DNA of 64,000 nucleotides from Peptococcaceae bacterium BICA1-8 (GCA_000802045.1 JUEF01000126.1:21092-85091); one strand, 5' to 3'; shown: positions 26,369 to 36,838, counted from the stretch's first letter. Notes: generated by a model not told the origin, from the letters alone. Numbers and translations are program-made.

Positions 26369-26854
26369 ATGAGAAGGTTTATTAACGCCATTGAGTACAT
26401 ACAATTACGAATAGCGGCATTATTTTTACTTATGTTTATTATTTTTGTTATTCTTCAGGTTACGACACGTTATGTACCCGGATTTTCAGCTCTTTGGACA
26501 GAGGAAGCAGCTAAATACTCCTTTATTTGGTCAGTTATGTTAGGTGCTGCAGTAATGGTAAGGCATAAAGGCCATTTTAGTATGGGTGTAATTGCAGAAA
26601 AATTACAGGGTAAGTGGGCTATTTTAAATCAGCTTTTTATCCACCTATTGATAGCTTCTTTTGGCTTAATTATGGCGTATTACGGCTATAAGCTTACCAA
26701 ACAGTTCTGGAATTGGAATGTTAGTTCATTACCAAGCTTAAGTCAAAGATATGTATGGGTGTGTTTACCGATAAGTGGTTTTACAATGTTTTTATATTCT
26801 ATTGAAAATTTGATTGAGTTGTTTACGGAAAGAGCAGATAGGGGTGATGCCTGA
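26369..26854 (+). CDS. TRAP transporter small permease (DctQ family)
   Basis: Four TM segments; WTEEAAKYSFIWSVMLGAAVMVRHKGHF; located between DctP and DctM genes. Confidence 0.9.
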   Translation: MRRFINAIEYIQLRIAALFLLMFIIFVILQVTTRYVPGFSALWTEEAAKYSFIWSVMLGAAVMVRHKGHFSMGVIAEKLQGKWAILNQLFIHLLIASFGLIMAYYGYKLTKQFWNWNVSSLPSLSQRYVWVCLPISGFTMFLYSIENLIELFTERADRGDA

Positions 26855-28143
26855 TGGTTGGAATAATGTCGGTAGCAATATTTTTAGTGCTACTTGTACT
26901 TGGTGTACCCATATCTTTTGTAATAGGGATTGTTGCTTTTTTTGGAATTACTTTGCTTCCTGGCGTACCCGCAATTACTGTCGTTCAAAAAATGTTCAGC
27001 GGCCTTAATTCTTTCGTATTACTTGCTGTCCCCTTATTTATATTGGCTGCTAATTTGATGAACTCAGGCAAAATAACAGATAAGCTAATTGATTTTTCTA
27101 CTGCTATGGTAGGTCATATACGAGGTGGCTTAGCCCATTCTAATGTTGTTGTATCGATGTTTTTCGCAGGCATTTCCGGATCTTCACAGGCAGATACTGC
27201 CGGAATAGGTAGTGTATTAATACCAAGCATGGTTAAAGAAGGTTATAGTAAAGAAACGGCTCTAGCAGTAACTGCGGCTTCTTCAACAATTGGTGTTATT
27301 ATCCCACCAAGCATTCCAATGGTCATTTATGGGAGTCTAGCTGGTGCCTCAGTTGGTGCACTTTTCTTAGCAGGCTTTATACCAGGGATATTAATTGGAT
27401 TAGGGCAGATGCTTTTAATCTATTATTATTCAATAAAGTATGGCTATCCTAAATATGAGCGAGTACCTTTAGGAGTTCTCTTAAAGAAGTTCATAGAAAA
27501 CATTCCACCTTTAATGACACCGGCAATAATACTCGGTGGTATTGTGGGAGGTATTGTTACACCTACTGAAGCTGCTGCATTAGCTTGTGTCTATGCATTT
27601 ATTATTAGTATGTTTATTTATAGAAGCATTAAGTGGAGTGAATTACCGGATATATTGATAGAGACTTTAAAGTTAAGTTCGATGTCTTTATTTGCACTAT
27701 CAACAGCTAGTGCCTTAGGTGAATTGTTAAGTTACTATCAGGTCTCACAATCTATTTCACAGGTGTTTGCTACCCAATTACCTTATGCACCAGCTTTTAT
27801 GCTAGCTGTTATTCTCCTATTCCTCTTTTTAGGCACATTTATGGATGCAATTCCGGCTATGATTTTATTTGTCCCGGTTATATTGCCAGCAGCTGAAAAT
27901 TTAGGAATTAGTGACATACATTTAGGTTTAGTTATTATTGTATGCTTAGCCATTGGTTTAATAACTCCGCCATATGGACTTTGTTTACTATTAGCTTCTT
28001 CAATCGCTGAAGTACCTGTGGTACGTGCTTTTAAGACTGTATTTCCCTACATTATAGTTATTTTATTAGTATTAATTTTCATCGCCTTATTCCCTCAAGC
28101 AGTTTTTTGGTTACCCAAAATGATAAAACCAGAATGGTTTTAA
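26854..28143 (+). CDS. TRAP transporter large permease (DctM family)
   Basis: MFSGLNSFVLLAVPLFILAANLMNSGKITDKLIDF, SGSSQADTAGIGSVLIPSMVKEGYS, GVIIPPSIPMVIYGSLAGASVGALFLAGFIPGI. Confidence 0.95.
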   Translation: MVGIMSVAIFLVLLVLGVPISFVIGIVAFFGITLLPGVPAITVVQKMFSGLNSFVLLAVPLFILAANLMNSGKITDKLIDFSTAMVGHIRGGLAHSNVVVSMFFAGISGSSQADTAGIGSVLIPSMVKEGYSKETALAVTAASSTIGVIIPPSIPMVIYGSLAGASVGALFLAGFIPGILIGLGQMLLIYYYSIKYGYPKYERVPLGVLLKKFIENIPPLMTPAIILGGIVGGIVTPTEAAALACVYAFIISMFIYRSIKWSELPDILIETLKLSSMSLFALSTASALGELLSYYQVSQSISQVFATQLPYAPAFMLAVILLFLFLGTFMDAIPAMILFVPVILPAAENLGISDIHLGLVIIVCLAIGLITPPYGLCLLLASSIAEVPVVRAFKTVFPYIIVILLVLIFIALFPQAVFWLPKMIKPEWF

Positions 28144-28204
28144 TAAAATGAAGTTTTTTAAAAATTAAACAGAGAATAAGGCATATTTATTGAGGTGTTA
28201 AAAA

Positions 28205-28978
28205 ATGTATGAACATATAAAAGTGATTAATAATAATCATGGTTTAGCTTGGATATTTTTAGATCGCCCTCAAATTTACAATGCTTTTAATGATGAAATG
28301 ATGGACGAAATATCCTCTGCTTTAAAGTATTTGGAAAATAATACTGAGGTGAAGGTATTAGCTATAACAGGAAATGGCAAGGCATTTGCCTCAGGTGCCG
28401 ATATCGAAAGCCTACAAAAAATGACTCAATTTGATGCCCTTTTTCCTAAAATGCAGGACTTATATAACCAAATTTATAAATTTACCAAGCCAACCATAGC
28501 CGCAGTCAATGGTTATGCTCTTGGAGGCGGCCTAGAATTAGCAATCGCATGTGATATAAGAGTATGTAGTACTAATTCAAAATTTAGTTTGCCTGAGTGC
28601 AAATTGGGTGTTATACCAGGGGCAGGAGGAACACAACGGTTAGTTAAAATATTAGGGGAAGCAAAGGTAAAGGAACTAGTGTTTTTAGGTAGAGTCATCA
28701 TTGCAGAAGAGGCATTGAGGCTAGGTTTAGTTACAGATGTTGTTGAGTTAGAAAGACTTGAGGAGAAGGTGCAGGAACTTTTTGAAGTTATTATACAAAG
28801 AGGACCTTTGGCCCTAAGGTTGGCAAAAACAGCTATTAATTTAAGCGATGACATAAGCTTGGAAGTAGGTTTAATGATAGAAAATTTATCTCAAGCTTAT
28901 TTATTTGGAACAGAAGATAAAAAGGAAGGCGTAAATGCTTATCTAGAAAAACGCAAACCAAACTTCCAAGGAAAATAG
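28205..28978 (+). CDS. Enoyl-CoA hydratase/isomerase family protein
   Basis: AITGNGKAFASGADIESLQ, IAAVNGYALGGGLELAIACDIRVCS, LPECKLGVIPGAGGTQRLVK. Confidence 0.93.
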   Translation: MYEHIKVINNNHGLAWIFLDRPQIYNAFNDEMMDEISSALKYLENNTEVKVLAITGNGKAFASGADIESLQKMTQFDALFPKMQDLYNQIYKFTKPTIAAVNGYALGGGLELAIACDIRVCSTNSKFSLPECKLGVIPGAGGTQRLVKILGEAKVKELVFLGRVIIAEEALRLGLVTDVVELERLEEKVQELFEVIIQRGPLALRLAKTAINLSDDISLEVGLMIENLSQAYLFGTEDKKEGVNAYLEKRKPNFQGK

Positions 28979-29020
28979 TTTTTAATACTGAGTATATTGC
29001 TTTAAAAGGAGGAGATATGT

Positions 29021-29788
29021 ATGCATAAGTTTGATCTAAAGGGCAAGAATGTTTTAGTCACAGGAGGTGGTACAGGAATAGGTAGAGCAATAGCAATTGA
29101 GTTTGCTAAGCTTGGTGCACAAATTGTTGTTAATTATAATTCCAGTAAAGAGGCCGCTGAAGAGGTGGTTGATGAGGTAGAAAAGCTAAGCTCTATAGCT
29201 ATAGCTGTACAAGCAGATGTTACTAAGGAAGACCAAGTTATGAAACTTGTTAAGGAGGCAGAGGTATTTGGTCAAGGGAAAATTGATATATTAGTTAATA
29301 ATGCAGGTACATTAGTAGAACGATGTAAGCTTGATGAAATGGAACTTAGTCTATGGCAAAAAGTAATGGATGTTAATTTAACTTCTACTTTTTTAGTTAG
29401 TAAACACGTTATCCCCGTTATGAAGCGTCAAAACCAAGGGAAAATAATCAATTTGGGATCATTAGCAGCCCATGATGGTGGAGGGGCGAGTGCAATCCCT
29501 TACGCAGCTTCTAAAGCAGCAACACAAGCGTTTACTAAAGGCTTAGCTAAAGAGTTGGCTCCATACAATATTTTAGTTAATTGTTTATCTCCTGGCTTAA
29601 TAACTACTCGTTTCCATGACCAATATAATACCATGGAAAACAGGGTCAAAACCTGTGGAAATATACCACTTAAGAGAGAAGGGTTACCCGAAGAGGTTGC
29701 AGGAGCAGCTGTTCTCTTTGCTACAGAATACGGTAGCTATATTACTGGGGAAACAATTGAAATTAATGGCGGTTTGTTAATGGTTTAA
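29021..29788 (+). CDS. Short-chain dehydrogenase/reductase (SDR)
   Basis: VLVTGGGTGIGRAIAIEFAKLGA, LVNNAGTL, YAASKAATQAFTKGLAKELAPYNILVNCLSPG. Confidence 0.93.
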   Translation: MHKFDLKGKNVLVTGGGTGIGRAIAIEFAKLGAQIVVNYNSSKEAAEEVVDEVEKLSSIAIAVQADVTKEDQVMKLVKEAEVFGQGKIDILVNNAGTLVERCKLDEMELSLWQKVMDVNLTSTFLVSKHVIPVMKRQNQGKIINLGSLAAHDGGGASAIPYAASKAATQAFTKGLAKELAPYNILVNCLSPGLITTRFHDQYNTMENRVKTCGNIPLKREGLPEEVAGAAVLFATEYGSYITGETIEINGGLLMV

Positions 29789-29793
29789 GCAGC

Positions 29794-29828
29794 TTAAGTA
29801 GTCCCAAATATTATTTGGGACTACTTAA
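29794..29828. terminator. 16-bp perfect hairpin between SDR and LacI genes
   Basis: TTAAGTAGTCCCAAAT-ATT-ATTTGGGACTACTTAA; no strong T-tract. Confidence 0.5.
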
Positions 29829-29838
29829 GAACCACTTT

Positions 29839-29852
29839 TGAAATCGATTGCA
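29839..29852. promoter_or_regulatory. Putative LacI-family operator (autoregulatory) in front of the LacI gene
   Basis: TGAAATCGATTGCA, matches the site at 25146-25159. Confidence 0.55.
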
Positions 29853-29873
29853 AAAAAAGAAAGCGAGAATATA

Positions 29874-30872
29874 ATGGTAACATTAAGAGATGTGGCAAAC
29901 AAATGTGGCGTTTCTATTAGTACAGTATCGAGAACACTATCGAATCCCAAAAGTGTACGGGAAGATAAGCGAATTAAAGTATTACAAACGGTTAATGAAT
30001 TAAATTATCAAACTAATGATATCGCAAAAAGCCTTCGAAAGGGAAAAACAAATACTATTGCCTTAATTATTCCAAATATCATTTTACCCGTTTTCCCGGT
30101 GGTAACTACCGGTGTCCAAGCATTCGCCAAAGAGCATGGTTTTACTGTTATTTTATCGAATACTGATGATGATGCAGAACAGCAAAAAGAAATTATTGAG
30201 AAGCTCCGAAAGAGAATGGTTGACGGTTTTATTATAATTCCTGCAGAAAATTCGGGAACTCATTTAAAACAGCTAAAGAAGCAAAATGTCCCGATTGTTC
30301 AGGTGTTACGAAGAATGGACCCATCAATTGACGCAGTTATAGTTGATAACTTTAAAGGTGGTTATAATGCTACGCAATATTTGATAGATAAAGGACATAA
30401 AGAAATTGCCCTCCTAAATGGAGCAAAGATGTATTTTTATAAAGGTCGCTTTGAAGGATATTTACAAGCATTAAAAGATAATAATCTTTTAATCAATAAT
30501 CCATTAATAAAGCATGATGCTAATGGTGTTGATGGTGGTTATCACAAAATGCAGCAGCTATTGCGAGAAGGATATCATTTTACTGCAGTTTTCGCTACCA
30601 GTGACTTATGTGCAATTGGAGCTATCAAGGCGATTACTCAAGCAGGCTTAAGGGTACCAGAGGATATATCAATTTTGGGGTTTGACAATCTTGATATTGG
30701 TTCCATGTTTATTCCAGGATTAACTACCATTGCTCATCCTGCTTTAGAAATGGGATATTCGGCTTCTCAAAGGCTTATTAAGATAATTCAAGAAGGAAGA
30801 ATTTTAGAGCCTGAGACAATAGTAATGAAAACAAAAATTTTGGAGCGGGAGACTGTTGCCAATAAAATATGA
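29874..30872 (+). CDS. LacI-family transcriptional regulator
   Basis: MVTLRDVANKCGVSISTVSRTLSNPKSVREDKRIKVLQTVNELNYQTND HTH; GFDNLDIGSMFIPGLTTIAHP. Start moved from 29838 to 29874 because the upstream ORF start overlaps an operator-like site. Confidence 0.93.
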   Translation: MVTLRDVANKCGVSISTVSRTLSNPKSVREDKRIKVLQTVNELNYQTNDIAKSLRKGKTNTIALIIPNIILPVFPVVTTGVQAFAKEHGFTVILSNTDDDAEQQKEIIEKLRKRMVDGFIIIPAENSGTHLKQLKKQNVPIVQVLRRMDPSIDAVIVDNFKGGYNATQYLIDKGHKEIALLNGAKMYFYKGRFEGYLQALKDNNLLINNPLIKHDANGVDGGYHKMQQLLREGYHFTAVFATSDLCAIGAIKAITQAGLRVPEDISILGFDNLDIGSMFIPGLTTIAHPALEMGYSASQRLIKIIQEGRILEPETIVMKTKILERETVANKI

Positions 30873-30893
30873 CTTAAAGGGAGGTAATTTGAA

Positions 30894-32036
30894 ATGGATT
30901 TTTCTCTAAATGAAAGCCAACAAATGATTAAAGATATGGTGAGGGATTTTGCTAGAAATGAAGTTGCACCTTTAACTTCAGATTTAGATAAGACAGGGGA
31001 TTTCCCTTGGGCTAATTATCGTAAGGCTGCGGAGCTGGGGATTATGGGAATGTCATTACCAGAGGAAATTGGTGGTGTTGGTGCGGATATGGTTAGTTAT
31101 GCTATTGCCATTGAGGAATTAGCATGGGCAAGTGCTTCCTTGGCAGATAGCTGTATGCTGGTTGATATGCTGGTACATCTTTTAAATAAGCATGGTAATG
31201 ACATGATAAAGGATAAATATATTGAACCTTTGATAAGCGGTGACAGTATGGGTTGTTTTGCAGTAACTGAACCTGAAGCCGGCAGTGATTTAGCTAATAT
31301 ACAAACAGTAGCTGTTAAAGCCGGCAGCCACTGGGTATTAAACGGGTCTAAAATATTTATTAATAATGCTCCCATAGCTGATATGGCTATAGTATTTGCA
31401 GTAACAGATAAAGAAAAGGGCAGTAGTGGTGGAATGACGGCATTCATAGTAGAAAAGGATATGCCTGGATTTATAAGGGGTAAAGCTGAAGATTTAATGG
31501 GACAGAGGTCTTTAAAAATTGGACAGCTATTTTTTGAAGATGTTAAGGTACCGGAGGAAAATATCCTTGGCAATATTGGTGAAGGATTTAAGATGGCAAT
31601 GAGTGTTTTAGATAGCGGTAGGATTGAAATAGCTGCTTTAGCTTTAGGAATTGCTCAGGCTGCATTAGATGAATCTTTGAAGTACTCAAAGGAAAGAAAA
31701 CAATTTGGAAGGCCTATTGCGAAGTTTCAGGCAACTCAATGGAAACTGGCTAATATGGCTACCGAAATTGATGCGGCAAGGCTTTTAATCCATAGAGCAG
31801 CTTATTTAAAAGACCAAGGCAAAAATTATTCAAAAGAAGCAGCTATGGCCAAGCTTTTTACTTCTGATATAGCAGTAAAAGCAGTAAATGAGGCAGTGCA
31901 GATACACGGAGGTTATGGGTATACCAAGGAATATGTTGTTGAAAGACTTTATCGGGATGCTAAAGTTACACAAATTTATGAAGGTACAAATGAGATACAA
32001 CGGTTAGTTATTTCGAGAATTCTGCTTAAAGACTAA
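30894..32036 (+). CDS. Acyl-CoA dehydrogenase family protein
   Basis: CFAVTEPEAGSDLANIQTVAV, RKQFGRPIAKFQATQWKLANMAT, IHGGYGYTKEYVVERLYRDAKVTQIYEGTNEIQRLVISR. Confidence 0.95.
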   Translation: MDFSLNESQQMIKDMVRDFARNEVAPLTSDLDKTGDFPWANYRKAAELGIMGMSLPEEIGGVGADMVSYAIAIEELAWASASLADSCMLVDMLVHLLNKHGNDMIKDKYIEPLISGDSMGCFAVTEPEAGSDLANIQTVAVKAGSHWVLNGSKIFINNAPIADMAIVFAVTDKEKGSSGGMTAFIVEKDMPGFIRGKAEDLMGQRSLKIGQLFFEDVKVPEENILGNIGEGFKMAMSVLDSGRIEIAALALGIAQAALDESLKYSKERKQFGRPIAKFQATQWKLANMATEIDAARLLIHRAAYLKDQGKNYSKEAAMAKLFTSDIAVKAVNEAVQIHGGYGYTKEYVVERLYRDAKVTQIYEGTNEIQRLVISRILLKD

Positions 32037-32050
32037 GAGGAGGTAAGAAA

Positions 32051-33607
32051 ATGGCACCAAAATTTTTAAGCGCGGTTGATGCAGTTAAACTAGTAAAGGA
32101 TGAAGATCTAGTTATCTTAGAAGGTGCAGGAGGAGGATCATTAGAGGCAGGTGATTTAATTTCAGCCCTCGCCAAAAGGTATGAAAAGACAGGAGAACCT
32201 AAAAATTTAACATTAGTTCATGTGTCGGGTTTGGGTAATAACCATGAACTGGGCTTAAGTCAATTGGCTTTACCAGGCTTGGCTAAAAGGGTCATTGGTG
32301 GACATTGGGGAATGTCCCCTAAAATGTGTCAGATGGCTGCTGATGAAGAATTGGAAGCTTTTAACCTGCCACAAGGTGTATTATCGCAGTTAATGCGGGA
32401 AATTGCAGGGGGTAGATTAGGGCTCATTACACATGTAGGAATGGGTACTTTTGTTGATCCTCGTATTGAAGGTGGAAAACTAAATCAAAAAGCAAAGGAT
32501 TCCGATTTTGAGGTTGTTGAGTTGATAGATATAAAAGGTCAGCAACGCTTATTTTATCCTGTTTTTTCACCTAACATTGCTTTTATTAAAGGCTCAACTG
32601 CAGACACCAAGGGTAATATTAGCTTTGAAAAAGAACCTACTTTTCTTGAGGCACTTTCTATGGCGCAAGCAACAAAAAATAAAGGCGGTAAGGTAGTTGT
32701 TCAGGTGCAAAGATTAGCAGAAGCGGGTAGCCTAAACCCTAAGCTTGTTAAGATACCTGGAAATCTTGTTGATGTTGTCGTAGTTGAGCCTGAACAGTGG
32801 CAGACTGTTGATCGTCAGTATAATCCTGGTTTATCAGGGGAAACCAGGTTACCTTTAAGCGAGATTAAGCCCTTAAGTTTAAATGAACGAAAGATAATTG
32901 CTAGGCGCGCGGCAATGGAGGTAGAACCGGGAATTATTAATATTGGGATGGGTATACCTGATGGAATTGCTAATGTTGCTGCTGAAGAGGGTTTTCTTGA
33001 TCGAATAACATTTTGTATCGAACATGGAATCTATGGCGGGGTACCAGCAGGAGGTGTACTCTTTGGGGTAACCTATAATCCGGAGGTAATGATTGATGCG
33101 CCTTACCAATTTGATTTTTTTGATGGTGGTGGCTTAAATCTTGCTTGTTTAGGAATGGCTCAAGTAGATATGAGAGGTAATGTCAATGTAAGTAAAATAG
33201 GTAAAAAGGTTATTGGCACCGGCGGTTTTGTTAACATATCCCAAAATGCTAAGAAAATGGTATTCTGTGGAACTTTTACAGGTGGAGGCTTAGAAAATAG
33301 CATTTCAAATGGCGAATTACAAATCACAAACGAAGGCAAATATCCTAAATTTGTGTATAGAGTCGACCAAATAACCTTTAGTGGTGAATATGCGTCCGCT
33401 AGCGATCAACAGGTGTTATATGTTACTGAAAGAGCAGTTTTCCAATTAACAACTCAGGGAGTAGAACTAATTGAGATTGCACCTGGTATAGATCTAATTA
33501 AAGATGTTTTAGAAAAACTACCTTTTAAACCATTAATCTCCGAGAATTTAAAACTTATGGATAAGCGAATATTTAGAGAAGAACCGATGGGATTAAAGAT
33601 AGATTAA
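32051..33607 (+). CDS. Acyl-CoA:carboxylate CoA-transferase (fused alpha-beta, propionate/acetate CoA-transferase-like)
   Basis: VHVSGLGNNHELGLSQLA, GGHWGMSPKMCQMA, FCIEHGIYGGVPAGGVLFGVTYNPEVMIDAPYQFDFFDGGGLNLACLGMAQVDMRGNVNVS. Confidence 0.93.
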   Translation: MAPKFLSAVDAVKLVKDEDLVILEGAGGGSLEAGDLISALAKRYEKTGEPKNLTLVHVSGLGNNHELGLSQLALPGLAKRVIGGHWGMSPKMCQMAADEELEAFNLPQGVLSQLMREIAGGRLGLITHVGMGTFVDPRIEGGKLNQKAKDSDFEVVELIDIKGQQRLFYPVFSPNIAFIKGSTADTKGNISFEKEPTFLEALSMAQATKNKGGKVVVQVQRLAEAGSLNPKLVKIPGNLVDVVVVEPEQWQTVDRQYNPGLSGETRLPLSEIKPLSLNERKIIARRAAMEVEPGIINIGMGIPDGIANVAAEEGFLDRITFCIEHGIYGGVPAGGVLFGVTYNPEVMIDAPYQFDFFDGGGLNLACLGMAQVDMRGNVNVSKIGKKVIGTGGFVNISQNAKKMVFCGTFTGGGLENSISNGELQITNEGKYPKFVYRVDQITFSGEYASASDQQVLYVTERAVFQLTTQGVELIEIAPGIDLIKDVLEKLPFKPLISENLKLMDKRIFREEPMGLKID

Positions 33608-33625
33608 TTAAATGGAGTGGTTTTT

Positions 33626-34621
33626 TTGAAAGCATTAGTTTTAGAGGCAAAATTTAAAGCTGTTATAAATGAAAATTTCCCTATGCCGGAGATAGGCGAT
33701 AATGAGGTATTAGTAAAAATAAAAGCAGTTGGAGTATGTGGCACGGATTTTAAATTATATAGAGGAGAATATGGGGATGGATATCCTCTTATTCCTGGCC
33801 ATGAGTTTGCAGGTGTTATTGAAAAGGTAGGTAATAAAGTACCAGGTATAACAACTGGTGAAAAAGTTACAGCAGTTCCACCGGTACCATGTGGTCACTG
33901 TAGTTATTGCATAGAAGGTCAACATAACCATTGTATAAATAGGATGGCAATCGGAGTATTAAATGATGGAGCTTTTGCAGAGTATGTAAAAGTACCTGTT
34001 ACAAATATTGTTTCTATTAATGAGTTATCTTTTGCAAAGGCCACTTTTGTTGAACCTTTAGCTTGTGTAATAAGAGCAGTCGAAAGATCTAAAGTTAAGC
34101 TAGGGGAAAAGGTTTTGGTATTAGGGACTGGAACCACCGGCCAATTATTTGCACAGGTTTTTAGAAGTATGGGCTGTGAGGTTTATATGCTAGGTCGAAA
34201 TGCTATCAAGCTAAAGGTGGCTGAGCAAGAAGGAGTAAATATTTTAAGTTCTAAAGAAAAGTCAGAAGCAGACATAATAAAAGTAAATATAGAACGAATA
34301 GATATTTTGGTTGACGCTATTGGCCAGCCTCAATTAACCGAGAAGTTTATGCCTGTTTTAAGAAAGGGTGGCAGACTCGTAGTTTTTGGAGTAAGCCAAG
34401 GAACTTTACACCTGAATTATTTTGATATCTATAGGAAAGAACTGCAGATTATTGGCAGTTTTGCCCAACAGGAAAAGTTTTCTCAAGCGATTATGTTATT
34501 AAAAAACAATGTAGTGAATGTAGATGCCTTAATTAGCCATCAAGGTAGTCTAGAGGATGTAAAAGAACTATTTGATAAAGGGAAGCCTGCTGATTTAATA
34601 AAATTTATCGCCTTTATTTGA
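33626..34621 (+). CDS. Zinc-dependent medium-chain alcohol/polyol dehydrogenase
   Basis: VGVCGTDFKLYRGEYGDGYPLIPGHEFAGVIEKVG, PPVPCGHCSYCIEGQHNHCINR (structural Zn cysteines). Likely TTG start after GGAG. Confidence 0.9.
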   Translation: MKALVLEAKFKAVINENFPMPEIGDNEVLVKIKAVGVCGTDFKLYRGEYGDGYPLIPGHEFAGVIEKVGNKVPGITTGEKVTAVPPVPCGHCSYCIEGQHNHCINRMAIGVLNDGAFAEYVKVPVTNIVSINELSFAKATFVEPLACVIRAVERSKVKLGEKVLVLGTGTTGQLFAQVFRSMGCEVYMLGRNAIKLKVAEQEGVNILSSKEKSEADIIKVNIERIDILVDAIGQPQLTEKFMPVLRKGGRLVVFGVSQGTLHLNYFDIYRKELQIIGSFAQQEKFSQAIMLLKNNVVNVDALISHQGSLEDVKELFDKGKPADLIKFIAFI

Positions 34622-34664
34622 TTAGTAATTTTGAATTCTTATAAAATTACGAGGAGTGTATTAT

Positions 34665-35111
34665 ATGAAGATTAAAACTATAGATGATGTATTCGTCAGT
34701 CAAAAGGAGGAATTTACCAAGACTATAAGCGAGAGTGATGTATATTTGTTTGCTGGTCTTACTGCCGACTTTGCACCCCATCATATAAATGAAGAATTTG
34801 CTAAAACAACTGTATTTGGGAGGAGATTAGTTCATGGAATGTTAACTGCTGCCTTACCTTCTGCTTGTACATCTAGAATTGTTTCTCCAGGAGCAGTTTC
34901 CCTAGGTCATGAATTTAAGTTTTTAAAGCCTGTTTATATTGGAGATACAATCACTGCCATAGCTGAAGTTATTGAAATAAATAAAGAAAAGAAAAGGGTT
35001 AACATAAGAACCTATTGTCTCAACCAGAGTAATGAGTTGGTTTTAGATGGTACTACATTACAATACATGAAGGTTAAGGAGGATTTGCATGAAGGTACTA
35101 GTTCTTGTTAA
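34665..35111 (+). CDS. MaoC-like (R)-specific enoyl-CoA hydratase/dehydratase
   Basis: DVYLFAGLTADFAPHHINEEFAKTTVFGRRLVHGMLTAALPSA, SLGHEFKFLKPVYIGDTI. Confidence 0.92.
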   Translation: MKIKTIDDVFVSQKEEFTKTISESDVYLFAGLTADFAPHHINEEFAKTTVFGRRLVHGMLTAALPSACTSRIVSPGAVSLGHEFKFLKPVYIGDTITAIAEVIEINKEKKRVNIRTYCLNQSNELVLDGTTLQYMKVKEDLHEGTSSC

Positions 35112-35832
35112 AGAAACTTTTGATACAGAGGTCAAAATTGTTTTGGAAAATGAAATAATTTCAGAAAAGGATGTTAAATACATTATAAATCCTTATGATG
35201 AATTTGCTATTGAAGAAGCAATAAAAATTAAAGAAAAATTAGGCGGAGAAGTAATTCTCTACTCGGTAGGAAGAGAAGAAGCTTCGGCGACTTTAAAGAC
35301 TGGTTTGGCTATGGGAGCAGACCAAGCCAATATAATTAAATCGAATGTTAAAAATAGCATGACGGTCAGTCAGTTGTTAAGTGAGGCTATAAATAAACAT
35401 GATAATGAATTTGATTTAATTCTCGCGGGCTGGGTTAGTATAGATGATAATAATGCACAAGTACCAGGTCGATTAAGTCAATTATTAAATATACCTTTTG
35501 TAAACGTAGTGACTAAGGTAGATGTTACTGGTGAAATAGTCCTTTGTGAGCGGGAAGGAGAAGGATGTCAAGAAATAGTCGAAGTTAGAATACCTGCAAT
35601 TATAGCGGTGCAAAGAGGTATTAATGAACCAAGATATCCTACAATGAAAAACATAATGCAGGCTAAAAGAAAGAATGTAAATCTATTGGAATTAACAGCT
35701 CCTATAGATAAGGTTAAGGTATCCTATCAGTTCCCCGAGCAAAAAAATAAAGGAGAAATTATAGATGGCTCTAACCCTGAGCAGGCAGCGAAGGTACTTG
35801 TAGATAGATTAAAGGAAAGCAAGATTCTATAA
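35089..35832 (+). CDS. etfB: Electron transfer flavoprotein beta subunit
   Basis: INPYDEFAIEEAIKIKEKLGGEVILYSVGREEASATLKTGLAMGADQANII; paired with etfA. Confidence 0.93.
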   Translation: MKVLVLVKETFDTEVKIVLENEIISEKDVKYIINPYDEFAIEEAIKIKEKLGGEVILYSVGREEASATLKTGLAMGADQANIIKSNVKNSMTVSQLLSEAINKHDNEFDLILAGWVSIDDNNAQVPGRLSQLLNIPFVNVVTKVDVTGEIVLCEREGEGCQEIVEVRIPAIIAVQRGINEPRYPTMKNIMQAKRKNVNLLELTAPIDKVKVSYQFPEQKNKGEIIDGSNPEQAAKVLVDRLKESKIL

Positions 35833-35848
35833 GAGAGGTGTAATAATT

Positions 35849-36838
35849 ATGATGCAAAATATTTTAATAGTTGTTGAAGAGAAAGATGGTTCTCTCAGAA
35901 AAGTTTGTGAAGAGATGTTAAGTTTTTGCAGTCAATATTCTAATAAATTAGGATTTAAGGTCACTGCATTAACATATGGAAATTGTCTAAACCAAGAATT
36001 GTTTAACCAAATTGCAAGCTTTGGTGTAGGGAATATCTTAGTAATAGAAGATCATCAATTTGCAAGATATAATCCAGAGCTATTAATAAATATACTAAAA
36101 AACATCATTAATGAATATAATCCTAATTTAATTCTATTTGGTAATACAGCAGTGGGCAAAGACTTAGCTCCCAGGTTGGCTCAAGCATTAAAAGTTCAGA
36201 TGTTTAGTGATGTTACAAAAATTGAGTTTGCTAATGACTCTATTAAGTTTACTAGGCCTATATATGGTGGTAAGGCTATTGAAACAGATGAATTAAATTT
36301 AGAAAATAAGCTAGTACTTGCCACCGTTAGACCCAATAACTTGCCTAAATATGAAAATAACCCAGCAAAGCCTGGAATTAAGAAATTGAATGATAAAGTA
36401 ATTGATAATTTAACCTATACAGTAAAAGAGGTTATTGAGAAACTAAAACTAACAAAGTCCATTAATGAAGCTGAAATAATTGTTAGTGGAGGCAGAGGAT
36501 TAAAGAATGCAGAGAATTTTGCTATATTAGAAGATCTGGCTAACACTTTAGGCGCGGCGGTAGGTGCTTCTAGAGCAGCAGTAGATGCAGGTTGGAAGTC
36601 TCATTCTGTCCAGGTAGGTCAAACAGGAAAGACAGTTTCTCCAAAGTTATACATAGCTTGCGGGATATCTGGTGCCATTCAGCATTTAGCAGGAATGTCA
36701 ACTGCTAAATGTATCATTGCAATTAATAAAGATCCTGATGCACCAATATTAAAGGTTGCAGATTTTGGTATAGTAGGTGACTTATTTGATATAGTCCCCT
36801 TATTAACTAAAGCATTTAAGGCAGTTACAAAAGGCTAA
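35849..36838 (+). CDS. etfA: Electron transfer flavoprotein alpha subunit
   Basis: C-terminal FAD domain: ASRAAVDAGWKSHSVQVGQTGKTVSPKLYIACGISGAIQHLAGMSTAKCIIAINKDPDAPILKVADFGIVGDLFDIVP. Confidence 0.95.
   Translation: MMQNILIVVEEKDGSLRKVCEEMLSFCSQYSNKLGFKVTALTYGNCLNQELFNQIASFGVGNILVIEDHQFARYNPELLINILKNIINEYNPNLILFGNTAVGKDLAPRLAQALKVQMFSDVTKIEFANDSIKFTRPIYGGKAIETDELNLENKLVLATVRPNNLPKYENNPAKPGIKKLNDKVIDNLTYTVKEVIEKLKLTKSINEAEIIVSGGRGLKNAENFAILEDLANTLGAAVGASRAAVDAGWKSHSVQVGQTGKTVSPKLYIACGISGAIQHLAGMSTAKCIIAINKDPDAPILKVADFGIVGDLFDIVPLLTKAFKAVTKG

Noticed and set aside
26814-27008. 64-aa ORF overlapping dctM
   Set aside because: Out-of-frame overlap with strongly supported DctQ/DctM genes.
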